A stretch of DNA of 36,297 nt from Microcoleus sp. FACHB-DQ6 (GCA_014695175.1 JACJNV010000126.1:1-36297); one strand, 5' to 3'. Numbered from the stretch's first letter, positions 23,929 through 34,300 are shown. A program made the numbers and translations. The notes: generated from the letters alone by a model not told the origin.

Positions 23929-24325
23929 TGCTCTTTTACCCTTTTACTCTTTACTCTTTTTTCTTTTTCACTTTTTTTGTCGTCTCTGGTGACTCGATTT
24001 ATTTTTGGCACTCCTGGATGCACTCCCGACAAAGAAACCGGGTTTTTTACTTAATCTGTGGAGTACAGCGAAGGATATCCTCAAAAAACCCGGTTTCTGG
24101 CCACCTGTGCGTAAGTTCTGTTTGGGAAAATCACTGTCATTGTGTCAATGCTTTCTGTATAGACAAGTCTGCTGAAATAGTCTGGTTTATTTACGGAGGA
24201 GTTGATGCTGATTTAGGATGGGTTCCAGCGTAGTAAACTATTTTTTTTTTCAGATTCACCGCCGAACAGATTATAATTAGAAATATTGATTTTTCTCACG
24301 AATAGTCGCATAGGAGATTTACAAA
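23929..24325. other. Spacer after the kinase-FGE gene, with a palindromic repeat
   Basis: No gene is supported; the open frame to 24233 is a continuation of an out-of-frame reading. It contains the pyrimidine-rich tract up to about 23978 and a perfect 16-bp inverted repeat, AGAAACCGGGTTTTTT (24033-24048) and AAAAAACCCGGTTTCT (24083-24098). The 5' end of the following gene carries an AGGAG-type ribosome binding site. Confidence 0.55.
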
Positions 24326-24790
24326 ATGAATAACCTATTAGCAGAAACTTTTGCCACCGTCTCTCAACTACCCGAAGCAGAACAAAATGCCATAGCATCC
24401 TTAATTTTAGACAAGATATCAGCACCAAGAGTCGCGCCTTTCCTCATTTCTCAATCAGACATCGAAACCCTAGAAAAATCATACATTTTCCGAGACGAGA
24501 CAGAAGTCATTGACTTTATTAACAAATATCCGTTTTTACTTCCCGTTGTGCTAGAAGCACCCGTTCACATTAGCAATTATTTTCCCGAACAAAAACTATT
24601 ACTTCAAGTCATCAATGACCCCGAAATTCCTAACTATGTTCATCTGGTTCTCTCAATCATCTTGACAGACCTCGATCCCGATGAAGCAATGGATAGAGAA
24701 GACGAATTGCGTAAAAATTGGTCTAGGGGATTATCCCATGAAATTCGGGAGCATTTTTATACGATTTTGGAATATACTGATGAGTTTTGA
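24326..24790 (+). CDS. Partner protein of a HEPN-domain gene, function unknown
   Basis: 154 residues. The N-terminus (LAETFATVSQLPEAEQNAIA, then SLILDKI) resembles the short helical segment of many cyanobacterial antitoxin-like proteins. The remainder (EVIDFINKYPFLLPVVLEAP, then EQKLLLQVINDPEIPNYVHL) is a compact alpha/beta domain I cannot name. The stop overlaps the start of the HEPN gene by 11 bp (24780-24790), so the two are translationally coupled. Antitoxin or sensor is a reasonable guess from context only. A GGAG ribosome binding site precedes the ATG. Confidence 0.6.
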   Translation: MNNLLAETFATVSQLPEAEQNAIASLILDKISAPRVAPFLISQSDIETLEKSYIFRDETEVIDFINKYPFLLPVVLEAPVHISNYFPEQKLLLQVINDPEIPNYVHLVLSIILTDLDPDEAMDREDELRKNWSRGLSHEIREHFYTILEYTDEF

Positions 24791-25157
24791 TTGGTCGCAA
24801 TACCTAAATTTAGCAAAAGAACTTGCTGGTCAAGCAACTATTCCTGCTGAACAGGAGGCGCGATTGAGGGATGCTATCAGTCGTTCCTATTATGCTGCTT
24901 TTATCTTAGCGCGGAACTATTTGCGAGATAAACAAGGTCATTCCCTGCCAAAAAGTAGCGATATTCACCGCTATGTTTGGCAAGAATTTGATATTAATCC
25001 TGACTCAAGATATCAATTAATTGCCGATAATTTAGCAGTGTTGCGCCGATATCGAAATCAAGCAGACTATGACGATAATTTTCCCTTATTATCTGCGATT
25101 GCTACTATTGCGATCAAGCGTTCTCAAGAAATAATTTATAACCTAAATAATCTCTAA
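24780..25157 (+). CDS. HEPN-domain protein (possible toxin)
   Basis: 125 residues from the ATG at 24780; the frame extends upstream but that start has no signal and would duplicate the neighbour's coding region. HEPN features: a helix with AISRSYYAAFILARNYLRDK and a second with LAVLRRYRNQADYDD. The canonical R-X4-6-H motif reads R-N-Q-A-D-Y, so the His is replaced by Tyr, as in other RNxADY members I remember. Coupled to the upstream partner by an 11-bp overlap. HEPN proteins are often RNase toxins in two-gene modules; whether this subfamily retains activity is uncertain. Confidence 0.75.
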   Translation: MSFDWSQYLNLAKELAGQATIPAEQEARLRDAISRSYYAAFILARNYLRDKQGHSLPKSSDIHRYVWQEFDINPDSRYQLIADNLAVLRRYRNQADYDDNFPLLSAIATIAIKRSQEIIYNLNNL

Positions 25158-25275
25158 ATATCAATTTAATCTGATAATGCCTTTGCTAAAACAGCAGTAG
25201 TTGTAGGGTGTGTCGCCTGCGATAAATTCCTAACTAAATACCAACAATCTCATAGCGACGCACCTGATGGATATA

Positions 25276-26115
25276 TTACAAACCTTTGGACTGTTGGGAC
25301 ATTTTTCGCATTCCCAAGGCCAAGACACTCAAAAACAACAGCCCGATCGCCCCAGCTAGCGGATTGCCGTTAACTCCTGTCACCCAGTCGGGTACAGATC
25401 CCGAATATCGCACTAACTGCCCGATGTTAATCGTGTAATATCCCCAGACTAAACCTGCATGAAGCCCGATCGACAAACCGAGGCGATTTTGGCGCGATCT
25501 TTTTCCCCAAACCAGAATCAAACCCAGCAACAACAACCCCGGAAACTGCGGCCAACTTCCCAGCATTGCCGCGACAGGTTTGATAAAATGAGATAGGGCA
25601 AACACCAGGCTATTCGCCCACAGAGATATTCTATAATTGTAATCCCGCTGCAACTCGTCCAGCAACCAACCACGGAATACCAACTCCTCCGCAAAACCGA
25701 CTCCAAGGGCGCTTAATAGCCCTTCTGCGATGATTCTACGCAAATTATCTGAATTTTGCCACGCGACTAAGCCGAACAGCCCTTGCACCCCAAATAAGCT
25801 GAAAGTGACCAAAAGCCCGATCGCCAATCCAATTAAAAGCTCAAAACCGTTTTTTCGCGTATTGATTAAACCATAACTTTTGAGTAATTGGGTTTGTCCG
25901 TAAACCTGTTTTCCCCAGATCCGCACCAAAAATAGAAACTCTGTAAACAACAGCGCCATAGTTAGAATAGTGGCGAGGTTGCTGTCTTTAACTAACAAGT
26001 AAATTGGTGCTGCTAATGGCAGCCATATTGACAATAAAATCCATAAAAAAATCACGATCCGTAAAGGAAATGGATAACTTGCTATTTTGATGCGATTAGT
26101 CATTAGTGTCAACAC
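25276..26115 (-). CDS. CPBP-family intramembrane glutamic endopeptidase (Abi/CAAX protease-like)
   Basis: 279 residues with about seven to eight hydrophobic helices. Motif 1, FAEELVFRGWLLDE (Glu143, Glu144, Arg148), and motif 2, NSLVFALSHF (His176), are intact, and a third motif lies in SIGLHAGLVWGYY. The CPBP family includes Rce1/Abi-type proteases in prenylated-protein processing, bacteriocin immunity and stress, so the exact role is open. Reverse-strand single gene between two accessory islands. A palindromic repeat element lies upstream at 26132-26332. Confidence 0.9.
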   Translation of the reverse strand: MLTLMTNRIKIASYPFPLRIVIFLWILLSIWLPLAAPIYLLVKDSNLATILTMALLFTEFLFLVRIWGKQVYGQTQLLKSYGLINTRKNGFELLIGLAIGLLVTFSLFGVQGLFGLVAWQNSDNLRRIIAEGLLSALGVGFAEELVFRGWLLDELQRDYNYRISLWANSLVFALSHFIKPVAAMLGSWPQFPGLLLLGLILVWGKRSRQNRLGLSIGLHAGLVWGYYTINIGQLVRYSGSVPDWVTGVNGNPLAGAIGLLFLSVLALGMRKMSQQSKGL

Positions 26116-26131
26116 ATAGGGGTTTTTTCAC

Positions 26132-26332
26132 TGTCCGGCAGTCCGGCAGGGGTTTAAACCCCTGCCTCAAAGCTAAAGTCGTCTGAAGACGACTAAAGAG
26201 TTTAATAGAAAGTGCGATCGATTAAAAAAACAGACTAGAGACTCTAATAGAAAATATTATCAATTTTAGTCCTCTTTTAGAGGACTTTCGCTGTGAGACA
26301 GGGGTTTTTAACCCCTGTCGGACTGTCGGACT
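26132..26332. repeat. Composite palindromic repeat, two inverted copies of a hairpin unit
   Basis: The left unit (26132-26196) reads GTCCGGCAGTCCGGCAGGGG, then a GGGGTTTAAACCCC palindrome, CTGCCTCAAAGCTAAAGTC and a GTCGTCTGAAGACGAC hairpin. The right unit (26265-26332) is an inverted, diverged copy whose second hairpin is GTCCTCTAAAAGAGGAC. A solo unit at 28011-28070 has GTGTGAAGACAC in the same place. Hairpin arms differ but still pair. Confidence 0.8.
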
Positions 26333-26491
26333 CACCAAGAAGACTGTTACTGCATTTAGCCTGCAGTTGATACCTGCGGGCAATACCGTGCTGCTACTGG
26401 GTTCGCCCTGTACGAAGCAGACGGAAAAAGCTAGAATGGCATTGTATTGGCTGAAACTTTAAACAAAACAGAACTATAAAATAAGGGAACA

Positions 26492-27961
26492 ATGACTGAA
26501 GCCTCGGATTTTTCAAATGTCGATCGCGAATTAGATGACACAATTTTAAGCTTCGCAGACATTCAGGCAGAACTCAACCTGCGCCACGCTAAAGATGCTC
26601 TGCGAGATATAGTAGAAAATCTCGACTTGACAGTTCAAGAGCGAACTGGACTGGAACCGGAAATTGGCGGGTTGGAGAAAATGCTCGACAAGCTAGAGCG
26701 CGCTTGCGTGCAAATAGCTGTGTTTGGGATGGTGGGAAGGGGAAAATCTTCGGTTTTGAACGCGCTGCTAGGTCAAAATGTGTTTGAAACTGGCCCGACT
26801 CACGGGGTGACTCGCACCACGACTATCGGTCAGTGGGATGTCGGAGAGGGAATTGATGAGAATTTGCCCGATGGCTTACGCCCCGCTACGCTACGACTTT
26901 CGCCAGTTATTTACCGTTTGTCGCAAGTTGAATTAATCGACACTCCGGGAATAGATGAAGTTGACGGCGAAACTCGCGAACTTTTAGCCCGCCGCGTTGC
27001 TAAACAAGCAGATTTGATTTTGTTTGTCGTGGCTGGCGACATTACAAAGGTGGAATACGCAGCACTTTCGCAGTTGCGGGAAGCCGGAAAACCGATGTTA
27101 TTAGTGTTTAATAAAATTGACCAGTATCCTGATGCAGACAGGCTGGCAATTTATCATAAAATTCGAGACGATCGCGTGAGAGAATTGTTGTCTCCCGATG
27201 AAATTGTGATGGCGGCGGCTTCGCCTTTGACGGCGAGGGCGGTGCGCCGTCCCGACGGAAGTATGGGCGTGCAAATGACTCGCAGTTTGCCACAAGTGCA
27301 AGATTTAAAATTAAAGATTTTGGAGATTTTAGACCGAGAAGGCAAATCTTTGGTCGCGCTGAATACGATGCTCTGTGCGGGGGATATTAACGAGCAGTTG
27401 GTGCAGCGAAAAATGGAAATTCGAGATGAGGCGGCTAATCGAATTATCTGGAACGCGGTAATGACTAAAGCGGTGGCGATCGCACTTAATCCAATTACTG
27501 TAGTTGATATTCTTAGCGGTGCCGTAATTGATGTGGTGATGATATTAACTTTATCTAAAGTTTACGGCATTGCGATGACGGAAGCGGGCGCGGTGGAATT
27601 GCTGCAAAAGATTGCGATTAGTATGGGGGGGATTACGGCCGGTGAATTGTTGGCTAATTTTGGCTTGAGTTCTTTGAAAGGATTCTTGGGTTTAGCGACG
27701 CCAGCGACGGGGGGTTTGGCTTTAGCGCCTTATTTGTCTGTGGCGGTGACGCAAGCTGCGATCGCGGGGGTTTCTTCCTACGGTATCGGTCAAGTTACTA
27801 AGGCTTATTTGGCTAATGGTGCTTCTTGGGGAGATGATGGGCCAAAGGCTGTTGTGAGCAAGATTTTGTCTTCTTTGGATGAGGAGTCTATTTTAAATCG
27901 GATTAAGGAAGAGTTGCGGGCTAAGTTGGATTTGGGAAGTGTGGAAAAACAGAAATCTTAG
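26492..27961 (+). CDS. GTPase with C-terminal DUF697 (Era-like/dynamin-like)
   Basis: 489 residues. A ~70-residue helical N-terminus precedes a GTPase domain: G1 FGMVGRGKSSVLNALLG (~78-94), G2 THGVTRTTT, G3 ELIDTPGIDE (Asp150), G4 NKIDQY (~207). A mostly helical, partly hydrophobic C-terminus (~300-460) with ALNPITVVDILSGAVIDVVM and GGITAGELLANFG matches DUF697, which is membrane-associated in related GTPases. Family knowledge: such proteins are GTP-dependent regulators or assembly factors, role undetermined in cyanobacteria. Single gene; a repeat unit lies just 3' of it. Confidence 0.88.
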   Translation: MTEASDFSNVDRELDDTILSFADIQAELNLRHAKDALRDIVENLDLTVQERTGLEPEIGGLEKMLDKLERACVQIAVFGMVGRGKSSVLNALLGQNVFETGPTHGVTRTTTIGQWDVGEGIDENLPDGLRPATLRLSPVIYRLSQVELIDTPGIDEVDGETRELLARRVAKQADLILFVVAGDITKVEYAALSQLREAGKPMLLVFNKIDQYPDADRLAIYHKIRDDRVRELLSPDEIVMAAASPLTARAVRRPDGSMGVQMTRSLPQVQDLKLKILEILDREGKSLVALNTMLCAGDINEQLVQRKMEIRDEAANRIIWNAVMTKAVAIALNPITVVDILSGAVIDVVMILTLSKVYGIAMTEAGAVELLQKIAISMGGITAGELLANFGLSSLKGFLGLATPATGGLALAPYLSVAVTQAAIAGVSSYGIGQVTKAYLANGASWGDDGPKAVVSKILSSLDEESILNRIKEELRAKLDLGSVEKQKS

Positions 27962-28010
27962 CGATCGGCTGTTTTACGTTGACCCAGCAATCCTGGCGCA
28001 GCCCTGCCGC

Positions 28011-28070
28011 AATCCGGCAGGGGTTTAAACCCCTACCTCAAAGCTAAATTTGTGTGAAGACACTTTAACA
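28011..28070. repeat. Solo copy of the CCGGCAGGGGTTTAAACCCC repeat
   Basis: Shares CCGGCAGGGGTTTAAACCCC, then TACCTCAAAGCTAAA, with the left unit at 26132-26196, and ends with a GTGTGAAGACAC hairpin in place of GTCGTCTGAAGACGAC. It lies 50 bp after the GTPase stop and may act as its transcription end. Confidence 0.75.
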
Positions 28071-28162
28071 AATTGTTAGGATAACAACCTGTTACCAATT
28101 ACCAATTATTACTAACTCATGACTTAGGCAATTGGCAGAGGTTGGGCGATTGCGGCAAATAA

Positions 28163-28299
28163 GGTGTGCTGTGCACACCCTACTCTTAATTCCGCGAAGG
28201 CGAACTTTGCTTGTGTAGCCCCCAATTCGATTCGGCGAGTTAAGATCGAATTGTTAATCCGAATTCGATTCGGTGGGCTTAACATCGGGTTTTTAACCC
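28163..28299. repeat. Hairpin and 38-bp tandem repeat in the GTPase-argG spacer
   Basis: GGTGTGC-tgt-GCACACC (28163-28179) is a perfect 7-bp hairpin. Two 38-bp units starting AATTCGATTCGG at 28224 and 28262 are tandem and diverged. The 27962-28309 spacer holds no gene. Confidence 0.6.
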
Positions 28300-28309
28300 T
28301 AATTTGCTC

Positions 28310-29518
28310 CTATTTATAACCTCTATTCTTCTCCGACCAAACGCGGGTTGGTAGCCCCCAAACATAGACAAATCCTTCAGCAGCTTTGTGATCGAATTCG
28401 TCTTCTGCGCCGTAGGTTGCTAAGTCGAAACTGTAGAGAGAATTTTCAGATTTGCGGCCAACAATTGTCGCATTTCCTTTGAATAGTTTGAGCCGCACGG
28501 TTCCAGTTACTCGCTTTTGCGTGTCCTGAATAAATGCGTCTAAAGCAGTTTTCAAAGGATTGTACCAAAGACCGTTGTAAATCATTTGGCTGTACGTTTC
28601 TTCGATGCCGCGCTTGTACCGCGTCACATCTGCTGTCAGCGTCAAACTTTCTAAGTCTCGGTGCGCCTGCATCAAAACTAAAATCGCTGGTGTTTCGTAA
28701 ATTTCCCGCGATTTAATCCCGACTAAGCGGTTTTCAATCATGTCAATCCGGCCGACTCCGTGGTTTCCAACTATTTCGTTGAGTTGGGAAATTAAGGCGA
28801 CTGGTGATAACTCTTTGCCGTTCAAACTGACAGGATTTCCGCAATCGAAATCGATTTCTATGTATTCGGGTGTGTCGGGAGTTTGTTCGATCGCCTTTGT
28901 CATCAAATACACCTCTTCCGGCGGTTCCGCCCAAGGATCTTCGAGGATTCCGGCTTCAATTGCCATTCCCAATAAGTTGCGATCGATACTGTAAGGGGAA
29001 GACTTCTTCACGGGCGACGGAATGCCGCATTTCTCGCCGTATGCGATCGTTTCCTCGCGGCTCATTTTCCACTCCCGCGCAGGTGCTAAAATCTTAATCT
29101 TGGGGTTGAGCGCGCCGATCGACACATCGAACCGCACCTGATCGTTTCCTTTACCTGTGCAACCGTGGGCGATCGCATCTGCACCGTATTTTTCCGCAGC
29201 TTCTACTAACAATTTAGCAATCAGCGGGCGAGCGAGGGCAGTTGAAAGGGGATAACGGTTTTCGTAAAGTGCGTTAGCTTGAATCGCTGGAAACGCATAG
29301 TCTTTGACAAATTCTTCGGTAGCATCAACAACTAAAGATTCCGAAGCACCGGATGCTAAAGCTTTTTTGCGGATCGGTTCTAATTCGTCTCCCTGTCCCA
29401 AATCCGCAGCCAGAGTAATTACCTCTTCCACACCCCACTCGTTTTTGAGGTAAGGAATGCAGACGGAGGTATCGACTCCGCCCGAATATGCTAGCACAAC
29501 TTTTTTAGCGCGACTCAT
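28310..29518 (-). CDS. argG: Argininosuccinate synthase
   Basis: 402 residues, family length. Joins citrulline and aspartate with ATP in arginine synthesis. Signatures: [20 protein letters not shown] (PP-loop), [37 protein letters not shown] and [20 protein letters not shown]. All are intact. Single gene on the reverse strand, with a dispersed repeat in its upstream region (29544-29672). AgrE, which consumes arginine, is encoded 5.4 kb away in the opposite orientation. Confidence 0.97.
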   Translation of the reverse strand: MSRAKKVVLAYSGGVDTSVCIPYLKNEWGVEEVITLAADLGQGDELEPIRKKALASGASESLVVDATEEFVKDYAFPAIQANALYENRYPLSTALARPLIAKLLVEAAEKYGADAIAHGCTGKGNDQVRFDVSIGALNPKIKILAPAREWKMSREETIAYGEKCGIPSPVKKSSPYSIDRNLLGMAIEAGILEDPWAEPPEEVYLMTKAIEQTPDTPEYIEIDFDCGNPVSLNGKELSPVALISQLNEIVGNHGVGRIDMIENRLVGIKSREIYETPAILVLMQAHRDLESLTLTADVTRYKRGIEETYSQMIYNGLWYNPLKTALDAFIQDTQKRVTGTVRLKLFKGNATIVGRKSENSLYSFDLATYGAEDEFDHKAAEGFVYVWGLPTRVWSEKNRGYK

Positions 29519-29543
29519 TGCTATTTACATCCTGAATTTAACT

Positions 29544-29672
29544 GACATCTTGCACCCTTGTCACTAAGCTTTTCAGGGCGGGCTCTTCGGCCCACCCCAC
29601 AAAAAAATATCATTTTTGTGGAACGGGCATCTTGCCTGTTCTTGAGAATGGTGCCTAATGTGAGGTTTAACC
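29544..29672. repeat. Dispersed repeat, copy 3, upstream of argG
   Basis: Contains GACATCTTGCACCCTTGTCA, AAGCTTTTCAGGGCGGG, a CCCACAA...TTTGTGG hairpin, GAGAATGGTGC and TAATGTGAGGTTTAACC in the same order as 3131-3260, and related to 4958-5025. It lies 25 bp upstream of the argG start and so in the argG leader or promoter region. Confidence 0.7.
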
Positions 29673-29827
29673 GACTTTTCATTATGCACCTAATTGAGAT
29701 CGATTCTTGTCAGAAATAGTACAGATTTATATATTCTTTTTTTGCTAAACTTGGCTATTTCGCGGGGGAGTTGCTGCGAAAAATCTGCTACCGTGGGATA
29801 CGGTAACTGTGGCGATGGGGAAAAACC

Positions 29828-30766
29828 GTGTTTTTTAGTGTTGTGATTCCGACGTACAATCGTAAACCGATTTTGGCAAAATGTCTACTGGCTTTGGAAA
29901 ATCAGCAGTTCGGTGAGATTGTCAGAGAGTATGAAGTAATTGTCGTGGACGACGGCTCGACGGACGGGACGCTGGAGTGGTTGGCTGCAGATGCCGACTT
30001 GTTGCCTCATGTGCGATCGATCTGTCAATCTCACCAAGGCCCCGCCGCTGCCCGGAATTTGGGCGTTGAAGATGCTAAGGGCGATACGATTATTTTTATT
30101 GACAGCGATTTGGTGGTAACAGAGCATTTTTTGCAAGCACACGCAGATGCTTTGCTACAGGGTTACAAAGATACTGATGCGGTTTTTACTTACGGCAGCG
30201 TGATTAATACTTGTAATTTCGATAATCCTACTTCGGAACCTTACAAAATAACCGATTTTTCGGCCGCTTATTTTGCTACGGGAAATGTGGCGATCGCCCG
30301 CCACTGGCTGCTGGCTGCTGGACTTTTTGACACTCGCTTTCAACTGTACGGATGGGAAGATTTAGAATTGGGTGTCAGGTTGAAAAAATTAGGTTTAAAA
30401 TTGATTAAATGTCCGGCTGCTGTCGGCTATCACTGGCATCCACCTTTTAGTTTAGAGCAAATTCCGGGCATGATTGACCGAGAAATTCAGCGCGGGAGAA
30501 TGGGAGTTTTGTTTTATCAAAAGCACCCTAATTGGGAAGTGCGGATGATGATTCAAATGACTGTTTTGCACCAAATACTGTGGGGAGTTTTATCATTAGG
30601 TGGGATGCTGAACGAGCGGACGATGACTCCTTTTTTGAAGTGGTTGATTGACCGAGGCAAGCCACAGTTAGCTTTAGAAATCGCTCGGATTTTTCTGAAT
30701 TGGTATAACGTGAAAGCCGTGTACGCCGCTTGTGGGGAATTGCAGGGCGAGACAAAGATACCATAA
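29828..30766 (+). CDS. Glycosyltransferase family 2 protein
   Basis: 312 residues from a GTG. GT-A fold: FSVVIPTYNRKPILAKCLLA, VIVVDDGSTDGTLEWL, QGPAAARNLGVEDAKGD and FIDSDLVV (DxD). A galactosyltransferase-like C-terminal motif, YGWEDLELGVRLKKLG, gives the WED catalytic signature. Transfers a sugar from a nucleotide donor; acceptor unknown. No membrane anchor in the N-terminal part. It is a single gene here, not in an exopolysaccharide cluster. Confidence 0.93.
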   Translation: MFFSVVIPTYNRKPILAKCLLALENQQFGEIVREYEVIVVDDGSTDGTLEWLAADADLLPHVRSICQSHQGPAAARNLGVEDAKGDTIIFIDSDLVVTEHFLQAHADALLQGYKDTDAVFTYGSVINTCNFDNPTSEPYKITDFSAAYFATGNVAIARHWLLAAGLFDTRFQLYGWEDLELGVRLKKLGLKLIKCPAAVGYHWHPPFSLEQIPGMIDREIQRGRMGVLFYQKHPNWEVRMMIQMTVLHQILWGVLSLGGMLNERTMTPFLKWLIDRGKPQLALEIARIFLNWYNVKAVYAACGELQGETKIP

Positions 30767-30819
30767 ATCAGCCGAACCGTGCAAATAAAATATAAGATAT
30801 TGTAGGAGTGTTTCAGGAC

Positions 30820-30979
30820 CCATTGGTGTCAACTTAAGCTCAAATATAGTAACGGTATACTGTTTGACAATTATGCCTAAATCCTCCTAGCCTTGCTTAA
30901 CAAGGGGGATTTAGGGGACTCAAGACTTGGATACAAACCAAAGAAGCAAAGGATTTTAGTATTAAGTTGACACCAATGG
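30820..30979. repeat. 160-bp MITE-like element with perfect 18-bp ends
   Basis: CCATTGGTGTCAACTTAA (30820-30837) and TTAAGTTGACACCAATGG (30962-30979) are a perfect inverted repeat. The interior carries a second hairpin, CCTAAATCCTCCTAGCCTTG paired with CAAGGGGGATTTAGG (about 30877-30915). It has no coding capacity. No clear target duplication; TCAGG occurs near both ends but is not symmetric. Confidence 0.8.
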
Positions 30980-31335
30980 TCAGGGGTGTTTAAATTGTCA
31001 TTTCGACTACGGATATTTGCTGAGAAAACACAATACAGAGCTACCAGGTAAAGGCAGGCAAAACCGGGTTCTAGACATTGTAAAAATTTTACCTTTAATC
31101 AAAGTTGCTTGCTTAGCCTGTGATTTGAGGAATCTCGGCTGTTTTCTTGAGCGGCTGCGCTCATTAGATTTCCACACATTTTAAAACAATCATTATTTTT
31201 GATATAATTACAGATAATTTAGGAGTGGGGTATCTACCCAATACTTGTGCTGGTTTACCTGAGAGTGTTAGCTACAAACGGTTAATGACTTAAAAATATT
31301 CCCACATCAAAATTTGAATAATTTGAGGGTCTGCT
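30980..31335. other. Spacer upstream of the hybrid histidine kinase
   Basis: No gene is supported. A diverged AAACCGGGTT arm lies near 31062. It presumably holds the kinase promoter; no clear -35/-10 was chosen. Confidence 0.4.
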
Positions 31336-34300
31336 GTGAATACAACTGACAATACAAATCCCAGACTAGAAAAACTGAGGCTTCAAAACACGGCTTTACA
31401 AGAAAATATTTTAATGGTGGACGACAATCCAGAAAGCTTGCGGCTTTTATCCCGGCTTTTGTCTAAGCGGGGATATAAAGCGCGGCCGACACGAGATAGC
31501 AAATTGGCTCTCAACTTTGCTCTATCGAGTCCACCGGATTTGATATTACTGGATATCATGATGCCCGGTATGGATGGCTATCAAGTCTGCGAACAGCTAA
31601 AAGCCTCTCCGAAAACGAAAGATATTCCTGTGATCTTTATCAGCTCTTTAAATGAAGTTTTTGATAAAGTCAAAGCTTTTTCGGTGGGGGCGGTAGACTA
31701 CATTACTAAACCGTTTCAAATAGAAGAAGTCGTGGCTCGCGTCGAAAATCAACTGCTGCTCAGTCGGCTTTCTAAGGAACTTTTAGCAAAAAATGCGCTG
31801 CTAGAAGCTGAAATAGAAGAACGCAAGCGGATCGAAGCACAACTGCGAGAAAGCCAGCACTGGCTGTCTGCAGTAATTAAAACGCATCCTAATCTATTGT
31901 ACGTTTACGATTTGATAGAAGAGAGAAGTCTCTATGTCAACCGCGAAATATATAGCGAGATTGGCTACACGTTTGAAGAAATACAGGAAATGGCAGCCAC
32001 ATTTATTCCTAAATTAATACATCCTGACGATATCCCTGCATTCTCAGAACAAAGAACAAAACTTGAGACAGCAAAAGATGGCGAAAGCTTTAACTTTGAA
32101 TACCGGATACAGCACAAGAATGGTGAATATCGGTGGTTTTGCAGCCGGGAGAGTGTGTTTTCCAGAACAGCGCAGGGCAAACCTTGTAAAATTCTGGGAA
32201 CTGCTACTGAAATTAGCGAGCGCAAACAAGCAGAACTCGAACTTAAGAGAACTTTATTTGTTTTAGAACGGCAGGTAAAGCAAAGATTTCTGCTCGAAAA
32301 AATCACTCTGGAAATTCGCTACAACTTAAACCAGCAACAAGTCTTTCAGAGAGCTGCTACCCAAATTGGTTTAGTTTTTAATGCCGATTGCTGCTTGATT
32401 CACAGTTATACCCAACACCCAATACCCCGCATCCCTTGTGTTGCCCAGTACACCAGAACGGAATCAGACTCAGAATCGCTTTTAAATTTAGAAATGCGGT
32501 TGGAAGGCAATCCTCATGCTGAGTTGGTACTATCACAAGAAAAAGCTGTGGTTTCGGACGATGTTTTGACCGAACCGCTGCTAGCAAATGCTAGAAATTT
32601 TGTCGATAAAATAGGTTTAAAGTCGATGATAGCCATTCGCACTTCTTACCAGGGAAAAGCGAACGGAGCAATCAGCTTACAGCAGTACGATGGCCCTCGC
32701 CACTGGACAGAAGATGAGGTTAGATTATTAGAAGCAGCGGCGGCACAACTGGGAATCGCGATCGCTCAAGCCAATCTTCTCGAACAAGATAAGCAGCAGC
32801 GACTTAAACTTCAACAAAGCGAAGCTAGTCTAGCAGCAGCCCAGAAAATCGCCCATATTGGCAGTTGGGAATATGATGTCCTTACAGATAAAATTACTTG
32901 GTCAGAAGAAGTATTCCGCATTTTTGGTCTTGACTCAACCGCACCTGAGCCGACATATGCCGAAATCACCGAGATGTATCATCCCGACGACAGAGAGTTA
33001 TTTCAAGAAACTCTCACTCTTGGTATCTCACGAGGAACTTGCTACAAAAAAGAGTTCCGAATTTTGCATACGGGCGGTCAAATTCGATACGTGGAAGCAA
33101 GGGGAGAATCTGTTTTCAACGAAACTGGGCAAGTTATTCAACTATTGGGAACAGTAATGGATATCACCGATCGCAAAGAAGCCGAAGCAGCTTTGCTTCT
33201 TAGCGAAGAACGTTTTTATCTGGCGTTTGAAGGCAGTGCTACGGGATTGTGGGATTGGAATTTGGCCACGGGAGAATTGTATTTTAATTCGCGGTGGAAA
33301 ACGATGCTGGGATATGAAGTAGAGGAAATAGAAAATAAGATCGCATCGTGGGAGCAACTGGTACATCCAGAGGATTGGCGTCCGGTTAAAGCAGCGCTAG
33401 ATGCTCACCTAGAAGGCAAAGAGCCGACTTACGAAAAGGAATTTCGGATGCTGACAAAATCCGGCGAGTGGAAGTGGATTTTGAGTCAAGCGAAGGTGAT
33501 GGAACGCGACGCTGCGGGAAATCCTGTGCGGATGACGGGCACGCATATCGATATTAGCGATCGCAAACAAGCCGAAGCAGATTTGCTGCTTAGCGAACTG
33601 CGAGAACGGGAAAAAGCGCAACAGTTAGAACAAACCCTGGAATATTTAAAAAATGCTCAATCCCAGCTCATTCAATCCGAAAAAATGTCAAGTATCGGGC
33701 AAATGGTAGCGGGAGTTGCCCACGAAATTAATAACCCTGTCAACTTCATCTACGGCAATATTCTTCCCGCCAAACAGTACGCTTGCGATTTAGTAAAATT
33801 GCTCAGCCTTTATCAGCAACACTATCCCGAACCTGTTCCCGAAATAGCTCAAGAATTGGAAGAAATCGAGGTAGATTTTATCGCTGACGATTTTCCGAAA
33901 CTCATGGCTTCAATGCAACAAGGTGCTAATCGAATTAAGCAGATAGTGCTGTCTTTGCGAAACTTTTCGAGACTTGACGAAACAGAGTGCAAAGTAATAG
34001 ACATTCATGAAGGGATAGAGAGCACTTTGGTGATTTTGCAGCACCGATTGCAGTCACAGCCAAAACCTCGGGAAATTCAACTTATTAAAAATTACGGCAC
34101 ACTGCCAAAAGTCGAGTGTTATCCGGCTCAATTAAACCAGGTATTTATGAATTTGTTGTTGAATGCGATCGACGCTGTGGAAGAGTCATCAGCCAACTGT
34201 AGTTGCAAAGTTAAGCAGATTCGGATTGTTACTGAAGTCAGCCGAGAAAACCAAGTGTGCGTGCGGATTTCTGACACCGGGCCCGGTATCCGTCCCGAAG

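Noticed and set aside
23571-24233. 220-codon open frame overlapping the end of the kinase-FGE gene
   Set aside because: Out of frame with a well-supported gene over half its length; the rest is low-complexity pyrimidine-rich sequence.
23906-24325. Template repeat or reverse transcriptase for the candidate DGR
   Set aside because: No copy of the variable region with Asn codons and no RT motifs were found here or elsewhere in the window.
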